From contig NC_045141.1 of NCBI RefSeq assembly GCF_008831285.2, forward strand, positions 9,227,353-9,291,352: 64,000 nucleotides of DNA, read 5' to 3'. A program made the translations under genes and the position numbers. The DNA is from Nymphaea colorata. Lineage: Eukaryota; Streptophyta; Magnoliopsida; Nymphaeales; Nymphaeaceae. Below are positions 46,201 through 58,133 of this stretch, in pieces (positions within the stretch are counted from its first letter, which is position 1; the number at the start of each line of letters is the position of its first letter). The notes under the pieces are model-generated. The model was not told the origin of the DNA, did not search any database, and was given only the letters and a program-made list of their open reading frames with translations.

Positions 46201-48199
46201 GAGGTTATGACCTCTGCAAGTCTGATGAAAATTCCTACAGAACATAGCTTGTCTTTCTTGCATGGTGTGTGCATGCTCTACATGCATAGGGGTGTGTGCG
46301 TATGAAATATGTGTTTCTTAATGTTGACAAACAAACATGAAACCAAACCAAATATGCTAAATATTGCTCAATCGACATGATGAACAGAAAATTAAAGATG
46401 CATGAAGCTATCTACGCAAACGGATAATAACATCAATATTGTCGTATTTACACGAGCTTTACACCATTGAATATTGTGATGATGCCATTAACAACTACAT
46501 CCATTCATGACTCATAATGCAGCGATGTAAATCATATATGGTGCACAAATTTGCTTTAGTGGAAAAGAGCATGACTTGTCCTACAACACAGTATAATAAT
46601 TGCCTACATAATTGGTGTATAACTCATTCTGCCCTAAGCACATATGTATTATATTCCATTATAGTGGTGCATTTAGTGAGTGAACATTATGACTAACACA
46701 TGATACACCTATACTTTAGTGGTCAAACCCAAAACATACATGTACATAAAACAATGTATTTATACCAAAAGGCATTGCCCTACATGACCAAACATACAAA
46801 ATTCGGGCCCACAACAAAAAATATTGGCAAAGAATGATGTAAATCACAGTGCACAGAGATCACTCTCTATCCTAACAGCATCATGATTGAGAAGCACTGC
46901 CCCCTGCCGAGTGAGTACCTGAAAACAAACATCAATGCCTCAGAGAGTATGAGTATCCCAAGGCCTGTAATGCATAATCCAAGCAAAAGATAAGACATGA
47001 ATAAGATGTGCCAACACACAAAATATAGTCAATTTACACAACACAGTAATCACCATACATAACAAGTTGCAACAATTGCATGCATACACATACACAGTGC
47101 TGAGCACTAAGCATCAATGCATTCCCCACTGGGATGTACAAGGCTATACACAAGACCGCTATGTACCTTATGGTCTTACTCACAAATCGAGTCACTATGG
47201 ATAAACGAACATGAGATAACCCTATCCGTGACTCCAAACTAGACTGAGCTCAGTTATAGCTGCTACAACAGCGCGTCCCATATTATATACAGGGACTGGG
47301 TCCTCACTAGTAACTTGGGTGAGGAGCACTTCATAACATAGACTGTTCTCAGAATGCAGGCCTCTTAGCCAACCACCTAGCCCCTTTTATAATGTGTTCA
47401 ACTGACACTCAGTCGGTAAAATGCATTCACGGTAAAACTGGTCTTTGGCCATTGCCCAACGTCTATCTCATGTTCAAGCTCACAATACATATCAATATCC
47501 ACACATGCCCGTATCACATCATCTAATAAAATACACTAAAAAGTGTATAATACAATCATCATACAACATCATATAATATGATTCGCAAGCCTGGAAGTGT
47601 ATTCATACAAGTACTGGTCCGATGGCAATTTGTCACGCCCCAATCATAATACAGCACCTCTTGGAGAGGTCAACTCACTGTCCATGATCTCATATCATAT
47701 GATCATACATCAGTGGGTGTAATCATAGAGAAGGACTAACAGACATGTGTACAAATTTGTTAATGCTCATCAGAAACCATATCATGCTATTTGGCACAGC
47801 TGGGATCATTTAACGGCTTCCAGGCCATGGAAACAAAAAAAAAACTCTATTTTGCTAACATAAGAGGGAATTGGCATGGTAACCCCTGACGACATGCCTC
47901 AGGGTTAAACTGCATTCATCAGGATGATTAGTGCGAGCATGTGGATGCCCATTTGCCTGTATGTGCTAACACGTAGGCGATGGCACAAATGTAAAAATGC
48001 ACACCGGACACGTGGTACCACATGTGTGATGCATACTAAGTGAAAAGGTCAAGCATGCAACCTCCAAGTCATGGCCGACCCAAGCTGGCCATGGCTGTCC
48101 AACGCCCCATGGCTAATTCTGACCGGGCTAAAAGAAACCCATCTAGGCTCTTTAGCCCATTTAATTGTCTAAGTCATCATGATGGTGTGCTTCATTACA

Positions 48200-48452
48200 T
48201 GCCAAATTGGTCCCAAAGGGCTCTCGAGGAAAACTAGGGGTTTGAGACTTCTTAAAAATGCATAAACTAAGCTGTTTTCCCCTAAATCAATGTCAATGTA
48301 TAGAGCACAAAAAAATAGGCATCAATCCTATAATTTTGCATAAAAATTGCATGCCAAATGGCCCCAGAGAGCCCCTAGGGAAAACTAGGATTTGGGCTTT
48401 TGTAAAAACACACAAACTGAGCCGTTTTCCCCTCAATCAAATACGCCAATGT
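48200..48452. repeat. Diverged direct repeat of about 100 bp
   Basis: The segment from about 48200 (CCAAATTGGTCCCAAAGGGC ... GCTGTTTTCCCC) recurs from about 48353 (CCAAATGGCCCCAGAGAGCC ... GCCGTTTTCCCC), offset roughly 150 bp. Confidence 0.75.
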
Positions 48453-51036
48453 AATGATCTGACCAAACTCTCTAGCTGTGCTGGTGGCTTCCCTTCCTCC
48501 CCCATGTCTTCTTCCTCTCCCTTTTTTGTCTATTCTCTCTCTTTCTTCTTCTTCTTCTTCTCTCTCTTCTTCAATTCATAGTATCATAAAAAAATACAAG
48601 AGTCAAAAAGTTATGATTCGACAAAGTTAGATAAAAAATCTAATGTGCACATGAATTACAAAAAAAGGATTCAAACGGCTAACTTCGCAATGGGATTCGA
48701 CTCGGTTAGAAACATCCTTTTGTGTTGAAAATTTGATGATAGAATCTTTGCATGACAAAAATTGAGAGTTTTAAAAATATTAAACAAAGGGAAAGACATC
48801 ATGAAGTTGACAAAAAATACAATTTTGTAACAAAGTTGCAGAAAAAAACTAGTTTCAACTAAATCCACCTAATTAACTGATCAAATCAACTTAGAATTAG
48901 CTAATCTATGGTGGGCAAAATTACATGATCTGATTTTTGCAGTTTGGAAGTTGTAGCAAACATGATGTAGAAAAAAATGGCCAAATGTACAACCCAACAA
49001 ACTTATAATTTGATGAAATTTTGAGAAAACAAACTATAGATATAGGAGAAAAATGTGTTTTTAATGGATTGTCAATATGATTTCTGGTTATAGAGATAGA
49101 GTTTTTCTGGTTACGATTTCTAGATTGTCAATAGAGTTTTTTGAAATTTTTACAATTCTGAATTTTCCATGAACTCAAAAAGTTGCATATCTAAAACTAG
49201 AAAACATATCAAAATCCCGAATGTCATGATCTAAAAGCTTGCAAAACATTAATTAGACGTGTCAGCATACTTGTGACCTTGGAGCTTGAGTATGAAAGAG
49301 TTCAGATGAGATCTTCCCCCTTAATGCTTCTCCATTTATAAAAAATTAGAGAGTCCCAAATAAAATGGAGTCTCTAAGATTCTGAAAAGCCTCAAAATTT
49401 TGAAAGAGAAAGTCACAACTGCGGTGGAGTTACAGGATAGTGACAAGTGTCAAGAATGTAAAAAAGGAAGTTGACACACCTATAAAAAATGTAAAAGCAA
49501 AGAGCTAACACATGTCAGAATTTTAAAGATGGTGACACATGTCAAAATCTTACTGATTTGGATTTGAATTCTGGATTCAGATATAGATCCAGATTACTAT
49601 CTAGTTGTTGAAGAGATCTAGATTGCGAACTGAATAAGAATTTGAATTTAGGACTTAGATCAAAAGTCTGGATTAAGATCTGGGTTGAGAGATTTAAATA
49701 TGGAAATATGAAATTAAGATATAGATTTGAATCAAAGTAGATTATAGATTTGAGTTCTGTTATTATGATATGAACAATAGATATGAGATTTGGAGATATG
49801 AAATTTGGGCTCCAAAACTAGGCTCAATTTTGTCATAAGGGCTTAGACTCAGTATTGAAGAGGTGGACATGGGCTTGATCTACGTCTAGACTTAGCTGGA
49901 TGTCGGTTAGACTAGGCTCATGTCAGTTCTGGTCAAACATGCTGAACTAAGTTCGAACCTTGTTGAACTCAATTCCAGACTAGCTTAGACCTTGCGTGAG
50001 CCTCACTAGGCTTAGGTTTGATGCATGAGTATCCTAAGCTGGGTTCTTGTAACTCCAAACTTTGGTTTATGCAAAATAATACACATATGTATAAATGATA
50101 ATTTTACACTCGGTACAAAACATGGTCTACAAAAGCTTAATAGGTAGTCTGACATTATAGAAACGTTGTTTGCATCCTCAAAAATATTTTGGCTTTTGGA
50201 GTGCTCCAGAAAAATGAGGTTTTATTTTGAAATGAGAGAAAAAGGGACTCGCTCGTTGGTATGAGGATTGCCCGTTCACAATACCTTTACCGGAAGTAAC
50301 CAATCCAAGGGCTATGTTTATTTTTGATGACTTAAACATCTTTTATTCTAGTGTGGTGTTTGAGAAAATATTAAAAATTTGATGTTTCAAATTTTAGAGC
50401 AAGTTTTGAAGAATCATTCGAGAGTGTAAAACGTTTTGATTTTGAGAAATTGTAAATCGAGAAATCTTTACAAATATCATTTGGAGACCTTTCAATATTT
50501 TTTTTGAAGTTGATTTAGTGTTTTCTTAAGAAATTAAGTAGGTTTAAGATTTTGCTCTAATTCGGTTACTACCTAGTTAGAGCTCCATCTCATTTTGCTT
50601 AAGTTCTTTTAGAAATGTGCTTATGATAATTCGTGATGTTAAGTGAATGTGGATGTATGAATGCATTGATCCTATATGATTAGAAAAAAATTATTCATTC
50701 ATACCATAACATTTATCTAAAAACATTCATACCATCACATACATCTAAGTTTTTCATTCTTATAATTGTCATAAGTATTTTTATGAAAAAAGAAAATTTT
50801 TTGAAAATGGAATGAGGTTGAAGACTTTCAAGCATGATTACAATATTGAGTCATTACTTGATTTTTGGTCCTGGTGAAGTCGGTAAATAGAAAATTAAAA
50901 CCTTAGATCTCAGGAGAAAAATACTCAAAAGAATGGAAAAGAGAAAATAATTTAATCCGAGAGGAATAGAAAAAAAGAGAGAGAAAAAGTTTTTAAAATT
51001 ACAAAATAAAAGATTTTTAAAAAGAAAAAGAGAGAG

Positions 51037-51040
<4 letters not shown>

Positions 51041-51094
<54 letters not shown>

Positions 51095-51110
51095 ACACAC
51101 ACACACACAC
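51041..51110. repeat. Compound (AT)n(CA)n microsatellite
   Basis: About 52 bases of AT followed by about 18 bases of CA. Confidence 0.95.
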
Positions 51111-51516
51111 GTATATGAAAGGTTGTGAAAAGAAAGTATTAACTCAAATGGAGAGGGAGAAGAAGATTTTAGGAAAAGAGAGAAAGAGAGGTTTTAGAGA
51201 AAAAAATATTTTTAGAGAAAAGGAGACTCTCAAGAGATAGATAGAGAGAGAGAGAGATACACGTATATATATGCATATGTACATGTATGAGAATTAGTAA
51301 AAGAATATGTTAAATCTTAAAAAGAGAATGACAAAGAGAGATAGTTATGTGCACGTATATGTATATAACATGTGTATACGTATATGCTTTCATCAGAGTT
51401 GAAATCAAGAAATAACTTGAGCTCATGCAAGAGCTTAGGCTAAGTCTTCAAGACCTCAATAAAGTGGGTTCTTGCTTTCGAAAATCTTTTAAAAACATGA
51501 TTCCAAATATTTTTAT

Positions 51517-51800
51517 TGTTGAAATAGATTGTAATGGGGAACCGGGTCCAATTCTGGACCCGGTCCCATGGGGCATGGGTACCGAGGCTGGCTCGGTACC
51601 CTAGGCGGCACTCTTTCTCTCCCTCCTATATAATCTTCACTTTAGTGTAATTGTTGAATCAAGTGAATAGATTTTCTCTCTCCTAGGGTTGCGGTGTGCA
51701 CCTAGGTTAGAGCTTCCCGTGGTTTTTTCCTCTTTCTGAGGTTTTTCCACGTATACTGTGTGTTCCTTTCTTCTTCCTTGGTGTGTTGCATGTTTCTACA
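51517..51800 (+). repeat. 5' LTR of the copia element
   Basis: 284 bp, starts TGTTGAAATAG and ends TTTCTACA. A TATA box (CTATATAATC) lies near 51627-51636. Two perfect 9-bp stems lie in the first 90 bases: ACCGGGTCC/GGACCCGGT and GGTACCGAG/CTCGGTACC. Confidence 0.96.
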
Positions 51801-51813
51801 TGGTATCAGAGCC
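51801..51813 (+). other. Primer-binding site of the copia element
   Basis: TGGTATCAGAGCC directly follows the LTR and is complementary to initiator tRNA-Met. Confidence 0.95.
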
Positions 51814-52154
51814 AGGTTTGTGAGATCGTTCGGCTTCGTCTCGTGTTTCCGCCGTCGCCCCTGCGCCGCTGCCGCCGCCCCTGCGCCGCTGCCGCCGCCA
51901 TCGGACGATCCAGCGCTGCCGCTGCTGCCAGACGATCCAGCGCCACCGCCGGTTGCCGTTTGTAGCTTCCGCTGCCGTGGGTGTCTCCTGTTCTGCCGTC
52001 GGACGATCCAGCGCTGTCACGCCTCTGCGCCGCCGCCGTTGGGCGATCCAGCGCGCCGTCGCCAACACCTAGGGTTCCATGTGGTGCTGGTGTTTCAGCC
52101 GCCGCTGTGTTGTCTTGTTGCTGCCTGGTGTTGTGTCTGACTTGACTGCTTGTG
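51814..52154 (+). other. GC-rich leader of the copia element
   Basis: Contains the repeated motif GAYGATCCAGCGC (four copies, the last diverged) and a duplicated CGCCGCTGCCGCCGCC block. Frames through it are Pro/Ala-rich and not convincing as protein. Confidence 0.6.
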
Positions 52155-54089
52155 ATGGCGGAAGAGATCACACCTAAAAGTGATGTGGCTTTTGACGCGG
52201 GCAGCACTCCCAAGAGCGAGATCTTGCCGGTCCAGGTCACGCCCATTTGTCTGACTAAAGACAACTATCTCTCCTGGTCTGCTGCTCTCGAGATTGGGAT
52301 AACAAGCCGTGGTCGTCTTTCCTATATCACAGGCGACAAACCGACGCCCAACAAAACTGATCCTCAATGGGCGACGTGGGTGTTGGAAGACAGTCAGGTA
52401 AAGGTGTGGATCATCAGCTCTGTGTCCGCTGATATTCAGCCTCTTATTCTGCGGAAGCCGACTTCGTTTGATATGTGGACTGTGCTTGCTAGGATGTATG
52501 GTCGCAAGAAAAGGGTTCTGCGTACGTACCATATTAAACGCAGTATTTATTCTCTGAAACAGGGTGACCTGTCTGTTGCCTCCTTCTATGCAGCCCTGAA
52601 AACTAAGTGGGAGGAACTTGATTATCATGTGAATGATAACTGGGACTGTGGTTCTGATCATGCCCAGTACTGGGAAAAGGAATGGATGGACCAGACGTTC
52701 CTTTTCCTTGGAGGCTTGCGTGATGAGTTTGAATCCATTCGGAGTCAAATTCTCAACTGCGATGAGATTCCTGGAATAGAAGATGTTTATGCCAGAGTGG
52801 AATCCGAGGAACAAAGACGCCAAGTGATGCAGATTGACCCCAGTCATGGGAATGGTCCCTCAGCCTTTGTTAGCCGTTCTTCTGTGTCTGGCCAGCGCCC
52901 TGTTAGGCGATGTACACATTGTCACAAGTCAGAACATTCTGTTGACTTTTGTTGGAATCTACACCCTGAGAAGAGACTTGTTCATGGTCGCCCTCCGTCT
53001 AGTCGGCGAGGTTCTCTTGTGCAGGACTCAAATCAGAGTGGTTCTTCTAGTGGTGAAAAGTCGAGGCTTTCCCCCGATCAAATCAAGGAACTACAAGCTT
53101 ACATCAGTCGCCTTTCTACTACGTCAGAGGACACATCTACGTCTGATGGAGCTAAGTTAGCTCAGGCTCTTGTTGCTACTAGTGATCAAGGTAATTCCCC
53201 TCCCGATGATTGGATTGTTGACAGTGGGGCTACTCATCATATGACCGGGGACCCTAAGATGTTTCAAGAATACAAGTTGACTTCTGGGCAGCAGCGTGTA
53301 TCTATGGCTGATGGTTCTTCTATTTCTGTGGCTGGAAAAGGGAGTTTATCATTACTAAACAAATATTGTCTTCATAATGCCCTGCATGTTCCTAATATTC
53401 CCGTAAATTTGTTATCTGTCAGCAGTATTACCAAAGAGCTAAACTGTAATCTAATATTCTCTGCTGATCGTTGTTTACTGCAGGACTTGGGGACAGGGCA
53501 AAAGATTGGGATTGGTTCGGCTATTGATGGGCTCTACAGAATGCCAGTACAGGTTGCCTCTGCTTTGATTTCAGCCACCAGTGGACAGTTGTCTGGCGTG
53601 GAGGACAGATCCGTTATTATGCGCTGGCACGAGAGACTTGGTCATCTTCCTTTTCAGTTGATTAAACAGTTGTTTCCTAAGATGTTTCAGTCTGTTTCTT
53701 TGGACACCTTCACCTGTGAAGTGTGTCAGTTGTCTAACCATGTTTGGGCCTCGTACCCTATTTCGTTCAATAAAACCAGCCGTCCGTTTGCTTTGGTTCA
53801 CTCTGATGTTTGGGGTCCTTCGGGAGTACCCACCTGTCGTGGTTTTCATTATTTCATGACTCTTATCGATGATTACTCTCGGTGTACGTTCGTGTATTTG
53901 TTGAAAGAACGTAGTGAAGTTCCCGGCATTGTCAAAAACTTCGTTGCATTTGTTGAAACTCAATTCCAGACCCCGGTTCAGAACCTTCGTACTGACAATG
54001 CTCGAGAGTATGTCTCCCAATCCCTTGATGACTTCTTGCGAAGCAAGGGTATTATACATGAAACATCTTGTAGCTACACACCTCCTTAG
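52155..54089 (+). pseudogene. Copia Gag, protease and N-terminal integrase
   Basis: Frame from ATG 52155 (MAEEITPKSD). Gag has LTKDNYLSWSAAL and the zinc knuckle CTHCHKSEHSVDFC (CX2CX4HX4C, 52911-52952). The protease motif WIVDSGATHHMT has its DSGA at 53220-53231. Integrase has RWHERLGHL, the zinc-binding CEVCQ, and catalytic Asp in HSDVWGP and LRTDNAREY. The frame ends at TAG 54087-54089, where the family normally has a glutamine before NGVAER. Confidence 0.93.
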
Positions 54090-54376
54090 AATGGCGTGGC
54101 TGAAAGGAAGAACCGTCATTTGTTAAATGTCACCCGGGCCATCATGTTTCAACGTCATGTCCCTAAGCGGTACTGGGGTGATGCACTTCTCACTAGTGCT
54201 CATCTCATTAACCGTATGCCTACTCTTGTGTTGAATGGTCATTCCCCTTATTTTGTTTTGTGGCCTACTCAGAATCCCTGGCCTTTGACCCCTCGGGTGT
54301 TTGGGTGTGTTTGCTTTGTCCATGATCATAGTCCCACTCTCAAGAAACTTGATCCTCGGTCCATCAAAGCGGTCTT
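54090..54376 (+). pseudogene. Copia integrase continuation
   Basis: Same frame after the TAG. It includes NGVAERKNRHLL with the catalytic Glu and the integrase C-terminal motif FGCVCFVHDH. A one-base loss in the run of T near 54373-54381 shifts the frame. An ORF continuing to 54512 in the old frame is not native sequence. Confidence 0.88.
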
Positions 54377-55399
54377 TTTGGGTATTCCTCCACCCAGAAG
54401 GGATACAAGTGTGTTGACCCTTGCACTTCCAGAGTGTATGTCTCCAGGGATGTTACCTTTCATGAACATGAGGCATACTTTCCTGCGAATCCTCTTCAGG
54501 GGGAGTGTCTAGGTGAGAGAGTGGACGAGTATTCTTTGCATCAGTTGATTCAGTTCACAGATTTCTTGGATTACACGGCTAGTTCTCCGAGTGTGAGTGT
54601 GGTAGACACAGTCAGTGAGGACAGAGACAGTCAGATGGAGGGGGGCCCTATGGAAGAACAGTCCCGTGATCATTTGTTTGGTCATGTATACAACAGGAAG
54701 AAGAAGGATGTGATGGAGGTTGTTGATGTTTCCAATCCTGATCTTGTGAGCTCCCCGGATGATCCAAGTCCGATGAATGAAGATCTTCCCATAGCCCTAC
54801 GCAAAGACATCAAGTCATGTACTTCTCATCCTATTCAGAGATTTGTTTCGTATGCTAAATTCAGTAAAGACTATAAGTGCTTTATTACCTCTTTATCTAT
54901 GGCTGTTATTCCTAGGTCAGTGGAGGATGTCAGGGAGGATCCCAAATGGCTACAGGCCATGACCGAGGAGATGGACGCCCTGGCAAAGAACAATACGTGG
55001 GAGGTTGTTGATATTCCTAATGGAACTCACTTAGTTGGTTCCAAGTGGGTGTTTACTGTGAAGTACAAACCTGATGGCACTGTTGAACGCTATAAAGCTC
55101 GTCTTGTTGCAAAGGGGTTTAGCCAGAAATATGGGATTGACTATCTTGAGACGTTCGCTCCCGTTGCTAAACTGAAGACAGTAAGGGTCATCTTAGCTCT
55201 GGCAGTACAAAAGAAGTGGAGCATGGACCAACTTAATGTCAAGACCTTCTTGAATGGTCACCTTGAGGAAGAAGTCTATATGAGCATGCCGCCTGGATAT
55301 GCGCAGAAAGGAAAGTGTTGTTATCTCAAGAAAGCATTGTATGGCCTCAAGCAGTCCCCTAGAGCGTGGTTTGAAATAGAGCGTGGTTTGAAAGACTAA
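54377..55399 (+). pseudogene. Copia reverse transcriptase, N-terminal part
   Basis: Shifted frame starting with [14 protein letters not shown]-type sequence; the first ATG is at 54434. It covers the linker and the RT start: [63 protein letters not shown]. It ends early because the 17-bp block TAGAGCGTGGTTTGAAA is duplicated in tandem at 55360-55393. Confidence 0.9.
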
Positions 55400-55404
55400 G
55401 GGTT

Positions 55405-56469
55405 GTGATGAAGACTAATGGATATAAACAGGGAAATGGTGATCACACCCTCTTCATCAAGCAGAGAAATGGTCTGGTGAGCCTTCTACTAGTATATGTT
55501 GATGATATGATTGTCACAGGTGATGACGAAGAAGAAAAAAGGAAGATGAAAGAAACATTAGCTGCTGAATTTGATCTCAAAGATCTGGGTAAATTGAGGT
55601 ATTTTTTGGGAATTGAGATCGCTAGATCTGAGACTGGTCTTGTTATGAGCCAAAGGAAATACACTTTGGATCTTCTAAAAGAGACAGGTAAACTGGGATG
55701 CAGGCCCTTTCTTACTCCAATGGAGTCTGGCACAAGGATAAGTATCAAAACTGGGACGATCTTGGATGAGGAAGGAAAAGGGAGGTATCAGCGGCTGGTT
55801 GGTAAACTCATTTATCTCACTCTTACTCGCCCAGATATTACGTATGCTGTGGGTGTATTGAGTCAGTTTATGCATGCCCCTACTGATTGTCATTGGAAAA
55901 GTGCTGAAAGAGTATTGGGATACTTAAAGAATGACCCAGGGAAATGACTGCTCTATACTCGACAAGGTCAACTCAACATTGAAAGATACTCTGACGCCGA
56001 CTGGGCAGGTTGCACAGATACTAGAAGGTCTACCACATAATACTGCATATTTCTTGGAGGTAACCTAGTGGTATGGAGAAGTAAAAGACAAGAAGTTTGT
56101 TCCAGGTCCAGTGCTGAGGCTGAATACATGGCAGTTGCTATGGGGGTTACAGAAATGTTATGGCTCAAAATTCTGTTAGCAGATATTGGGGTGAAAATGG
56201 AAGAGAAGATGAGGATGTATTGTGATAACAAGTCGGCTATTAACTTGGCAAACAATCCAGTCCTGCACGACAGAACCAAACATGTGGAGATCGATCGCCA
56301 CTTCATACGGGAACGCATAGATTCTAAGAAGTTGATCCTGCCCTATATGAAGTCTGAAGATCAAGTTGCTGATGTCTTAACTAAGTCTTTATGTACATCT
56401 CAATTTGAGAAAAATGTTAGCAAGCTTGGCATGTTTGACATGTATGCCAAGCTTGAGGGGGAGTGTTGA
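55405..56469 (+). pseudogene. Copia reverse transcriptase C-terminal part and RNase H
   Basis: RT resumes in a new frame with the active site YVDD (55495-55506), LGKLRYFLGIEIA and RPDITYAVGVLSQ. It is stopped by TGA 55945-55947 and TAA 56038-56040. RNase H is readable after these: RSSAEAEYMA, YCDNKSAINLA and ADVLTKSL near the end. The frame closes at TGA 56467-56469, three bases into the 3' LTR. Confidence 0.9.
56455..56463 (+). other. Polypurine tract of the copia element
   Basis: GAGGGGGAG directly before the TGTTGAAATAG start of the 3' LTR. Confidence 0.93.
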
Positions 56470-56747
56470 AATAGATTGTAATGGGGAACCGGGTCCAATT
56501 CTGGACCCGGTCCCATGGGGCATGGGTACCGAGGCTGGCTCGGTACCCTAGGCAGCACTCTTTCTCTCCCTCCTATATAATCTTCACTTTAGTGTAATTG
56601 TTGAATCAAGTGAATAGATTTTCTCTCTCCTAGGGTTGCGGTGTGCACCTAGGTTAGAGCTTCCCGTGGTTTTTTCCTCTTTCTGAGGTTTTTCCACGTA
56701 TACCGTGTGTTTCTTTCTTCTTCCTTCGTGTGTTGCATGTTTCTACA
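56464..56747 (+). repeat. 3' LTR of the copia element
   Basis: 284 bp; differs from the 5' LTR at four positions. Confidence 0.96.
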
Positions 56748-57860
56748 TTTATAAATGAACCTAAAGCCATGATTGTTTCTTACAAGAGTATATATTTCTT
56801 CCACCACTAGGTATATAAGAAAATAAAGCAACGTAATAAAGCATTGATTGGAGCTCCTAATCGAGTAATTAATAGAGAAACTAAACGTGAGAATAACATG
56901 AAGATGCATTTTAACATGTATATATTCGTGAAGGGCTTTCTCTGCTTGACAAATCCCAACCTAAAAAATCAATATAATACTAAAAAGATCCCAACCCAAA
57001 CACTCATCCTCACCATGCATTTGTTCATTAATTAAGGAAAATTAATACATCATGCATAAACATCATATCGAGCATAAATGATGAGTAAAGCAATATAACA
57101 AGTATATTTTTGAAAATAAATGAAGAAATAGAATTTACTTCGCATTGCTCATACTTCCAGTGAGCTTTTGATTCCGGACTGAAAATCAATGGAGATTTCT
57201 TGCACGGCCTTGGAGAGGTAGCAAGGGAAAATGGAAAATGAAAACAAAATGATGACTACATACCTCTAAGATCTTCTCATGTTCTCTTGAAGAGTTGGAA
57301 TTTGGAGAAGAAGAAGAAAAGAAAAGAGAAATGGAGAAGAAGTGCCAAATAAAACTCTAAATCTTCAAGTAAAAGGCACTAGATATTCCCCAATTGTTAA
57401 CTCCTACCCAAGAGGGAATATTGTGGGGCTATTTATAGAGAGTTTTCGAGCCAAAACTCAAAATTTAAATTTTTTTGAATTTAACAAGATTTTCATGCGA
57501 ATTACAAGTATTTTGAATGATTTTTAGTTTTTTTAAAATAGGTTTTGACCAAGTGGGATTGGTCATTAGCCATGCAAATACCCCTTTAGGGTGTGGGCAA
57601 GGCTAATGCCCATCCAACATGGCCAAAACTGGGGCAGTTATGATATGGAATTGGAGCCGGAACAACCTGTTCGGCGCATTTTCGTGCATGGCCGCAACTG
57701 GCCATGCCCGCACGTAGCTGTCAACCCCCAAGCACAACAGCGCCTGGCGCATTCGCACGATGTGCACTACCATGCGCGTATGCACGATGTGCGTTCTCGG
57801 GGCCCACACTAGGTTTGAAATAAAAAATAAATAAAAGGGAGTATGTTCATAAAAAAGTAT

Positions 57861-58133
57861 AAAAACCATGTTCTTAAATGTGTATAAAAATGATTTTTGT
57901 TATAAATGGGGGCCGACTTTGTTTTGAGTGATTCTGGGCTCGTTTTAGATACGGATTAAGTTCAATTGGTCACCGATGCATTCTAGTGAGTGGTTTAAAA
58001 ACCATGTTTTTAAATGTGTATAAAAATGATTTTTGTTTTAAATGGGGGCCGACTTTGTTTTGAGTGATTCTGGGCTCGTTTTAGATGCAGATTAAGTTCA
58101 ATTGGTCACCGATGCATTCTAGTGAGTGTTTTA
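57861..58133. repeat. 136-bp tandem duplication
   Basis: Two adjacent copies, starting at 57861 and 57997 (AAAAACCATGTT), with only a few mismatches. The copies share TGGGGGCCGACTTTGTTTTG and CACCGATGCATTCTAGTGAG. Confidence 0.95.

Larger units (their letters stand above)
43261..51511. other. Degenerate intergenic DNA
   Basis: No intact gene is supported. The stretch looks like old transposon DNA. TGTCACGCCCCAATC at 47631-47645 resembles the terminal bases of Del/Tekay-type LTRs. A 21-bp duplication lies at 45545-45586, a diverged direct repeat near 48200-48452, a CT-rich tract at 48485-48570, and repetitive GATTTGAAT/TAGATCTAG-like sequence at 49560-49800. ORFs are short and motif-free. Confidence 0.5.
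51517..56747 (+). mobile_element. Ty1/copia LTR retrotransposon, inactivated
   Basis: 5.23 kb element with 284-bp LTRs (51517-51800 and 56464-56747), perfect target duplication TTTAT (51512-51516 and 56748-56752), initiator-Met primer-binding site and a G-rich polypurine tract. Integrase precedes RT, the copia order. The coding region is broken by TAG 54087-54089, a frameshift near 54373-54381, a 17-bp tandem duplication 55360-55393, TGA 55945-55947 and TAA 56038-56040. The LTRs differ at 4 of 284 positions, so insertion is recent even though the coding region carries several lesions. The template may already have been defective. Confidence 0.96.

Noticed and set aside
51760-52140. Pro/Ala-rich ORF at the copia leader as a gene
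   Set aside because: It begins inside the LTR, crosses the primer-binding site and is made of GC-rich repeats; Gag starts at 52155.
52095-52847. Antisense ORF of 250 codons over copia gag
   Set aside because: Shadow of the real Gag frame, where knuckle and protease motifs are clear in sense.
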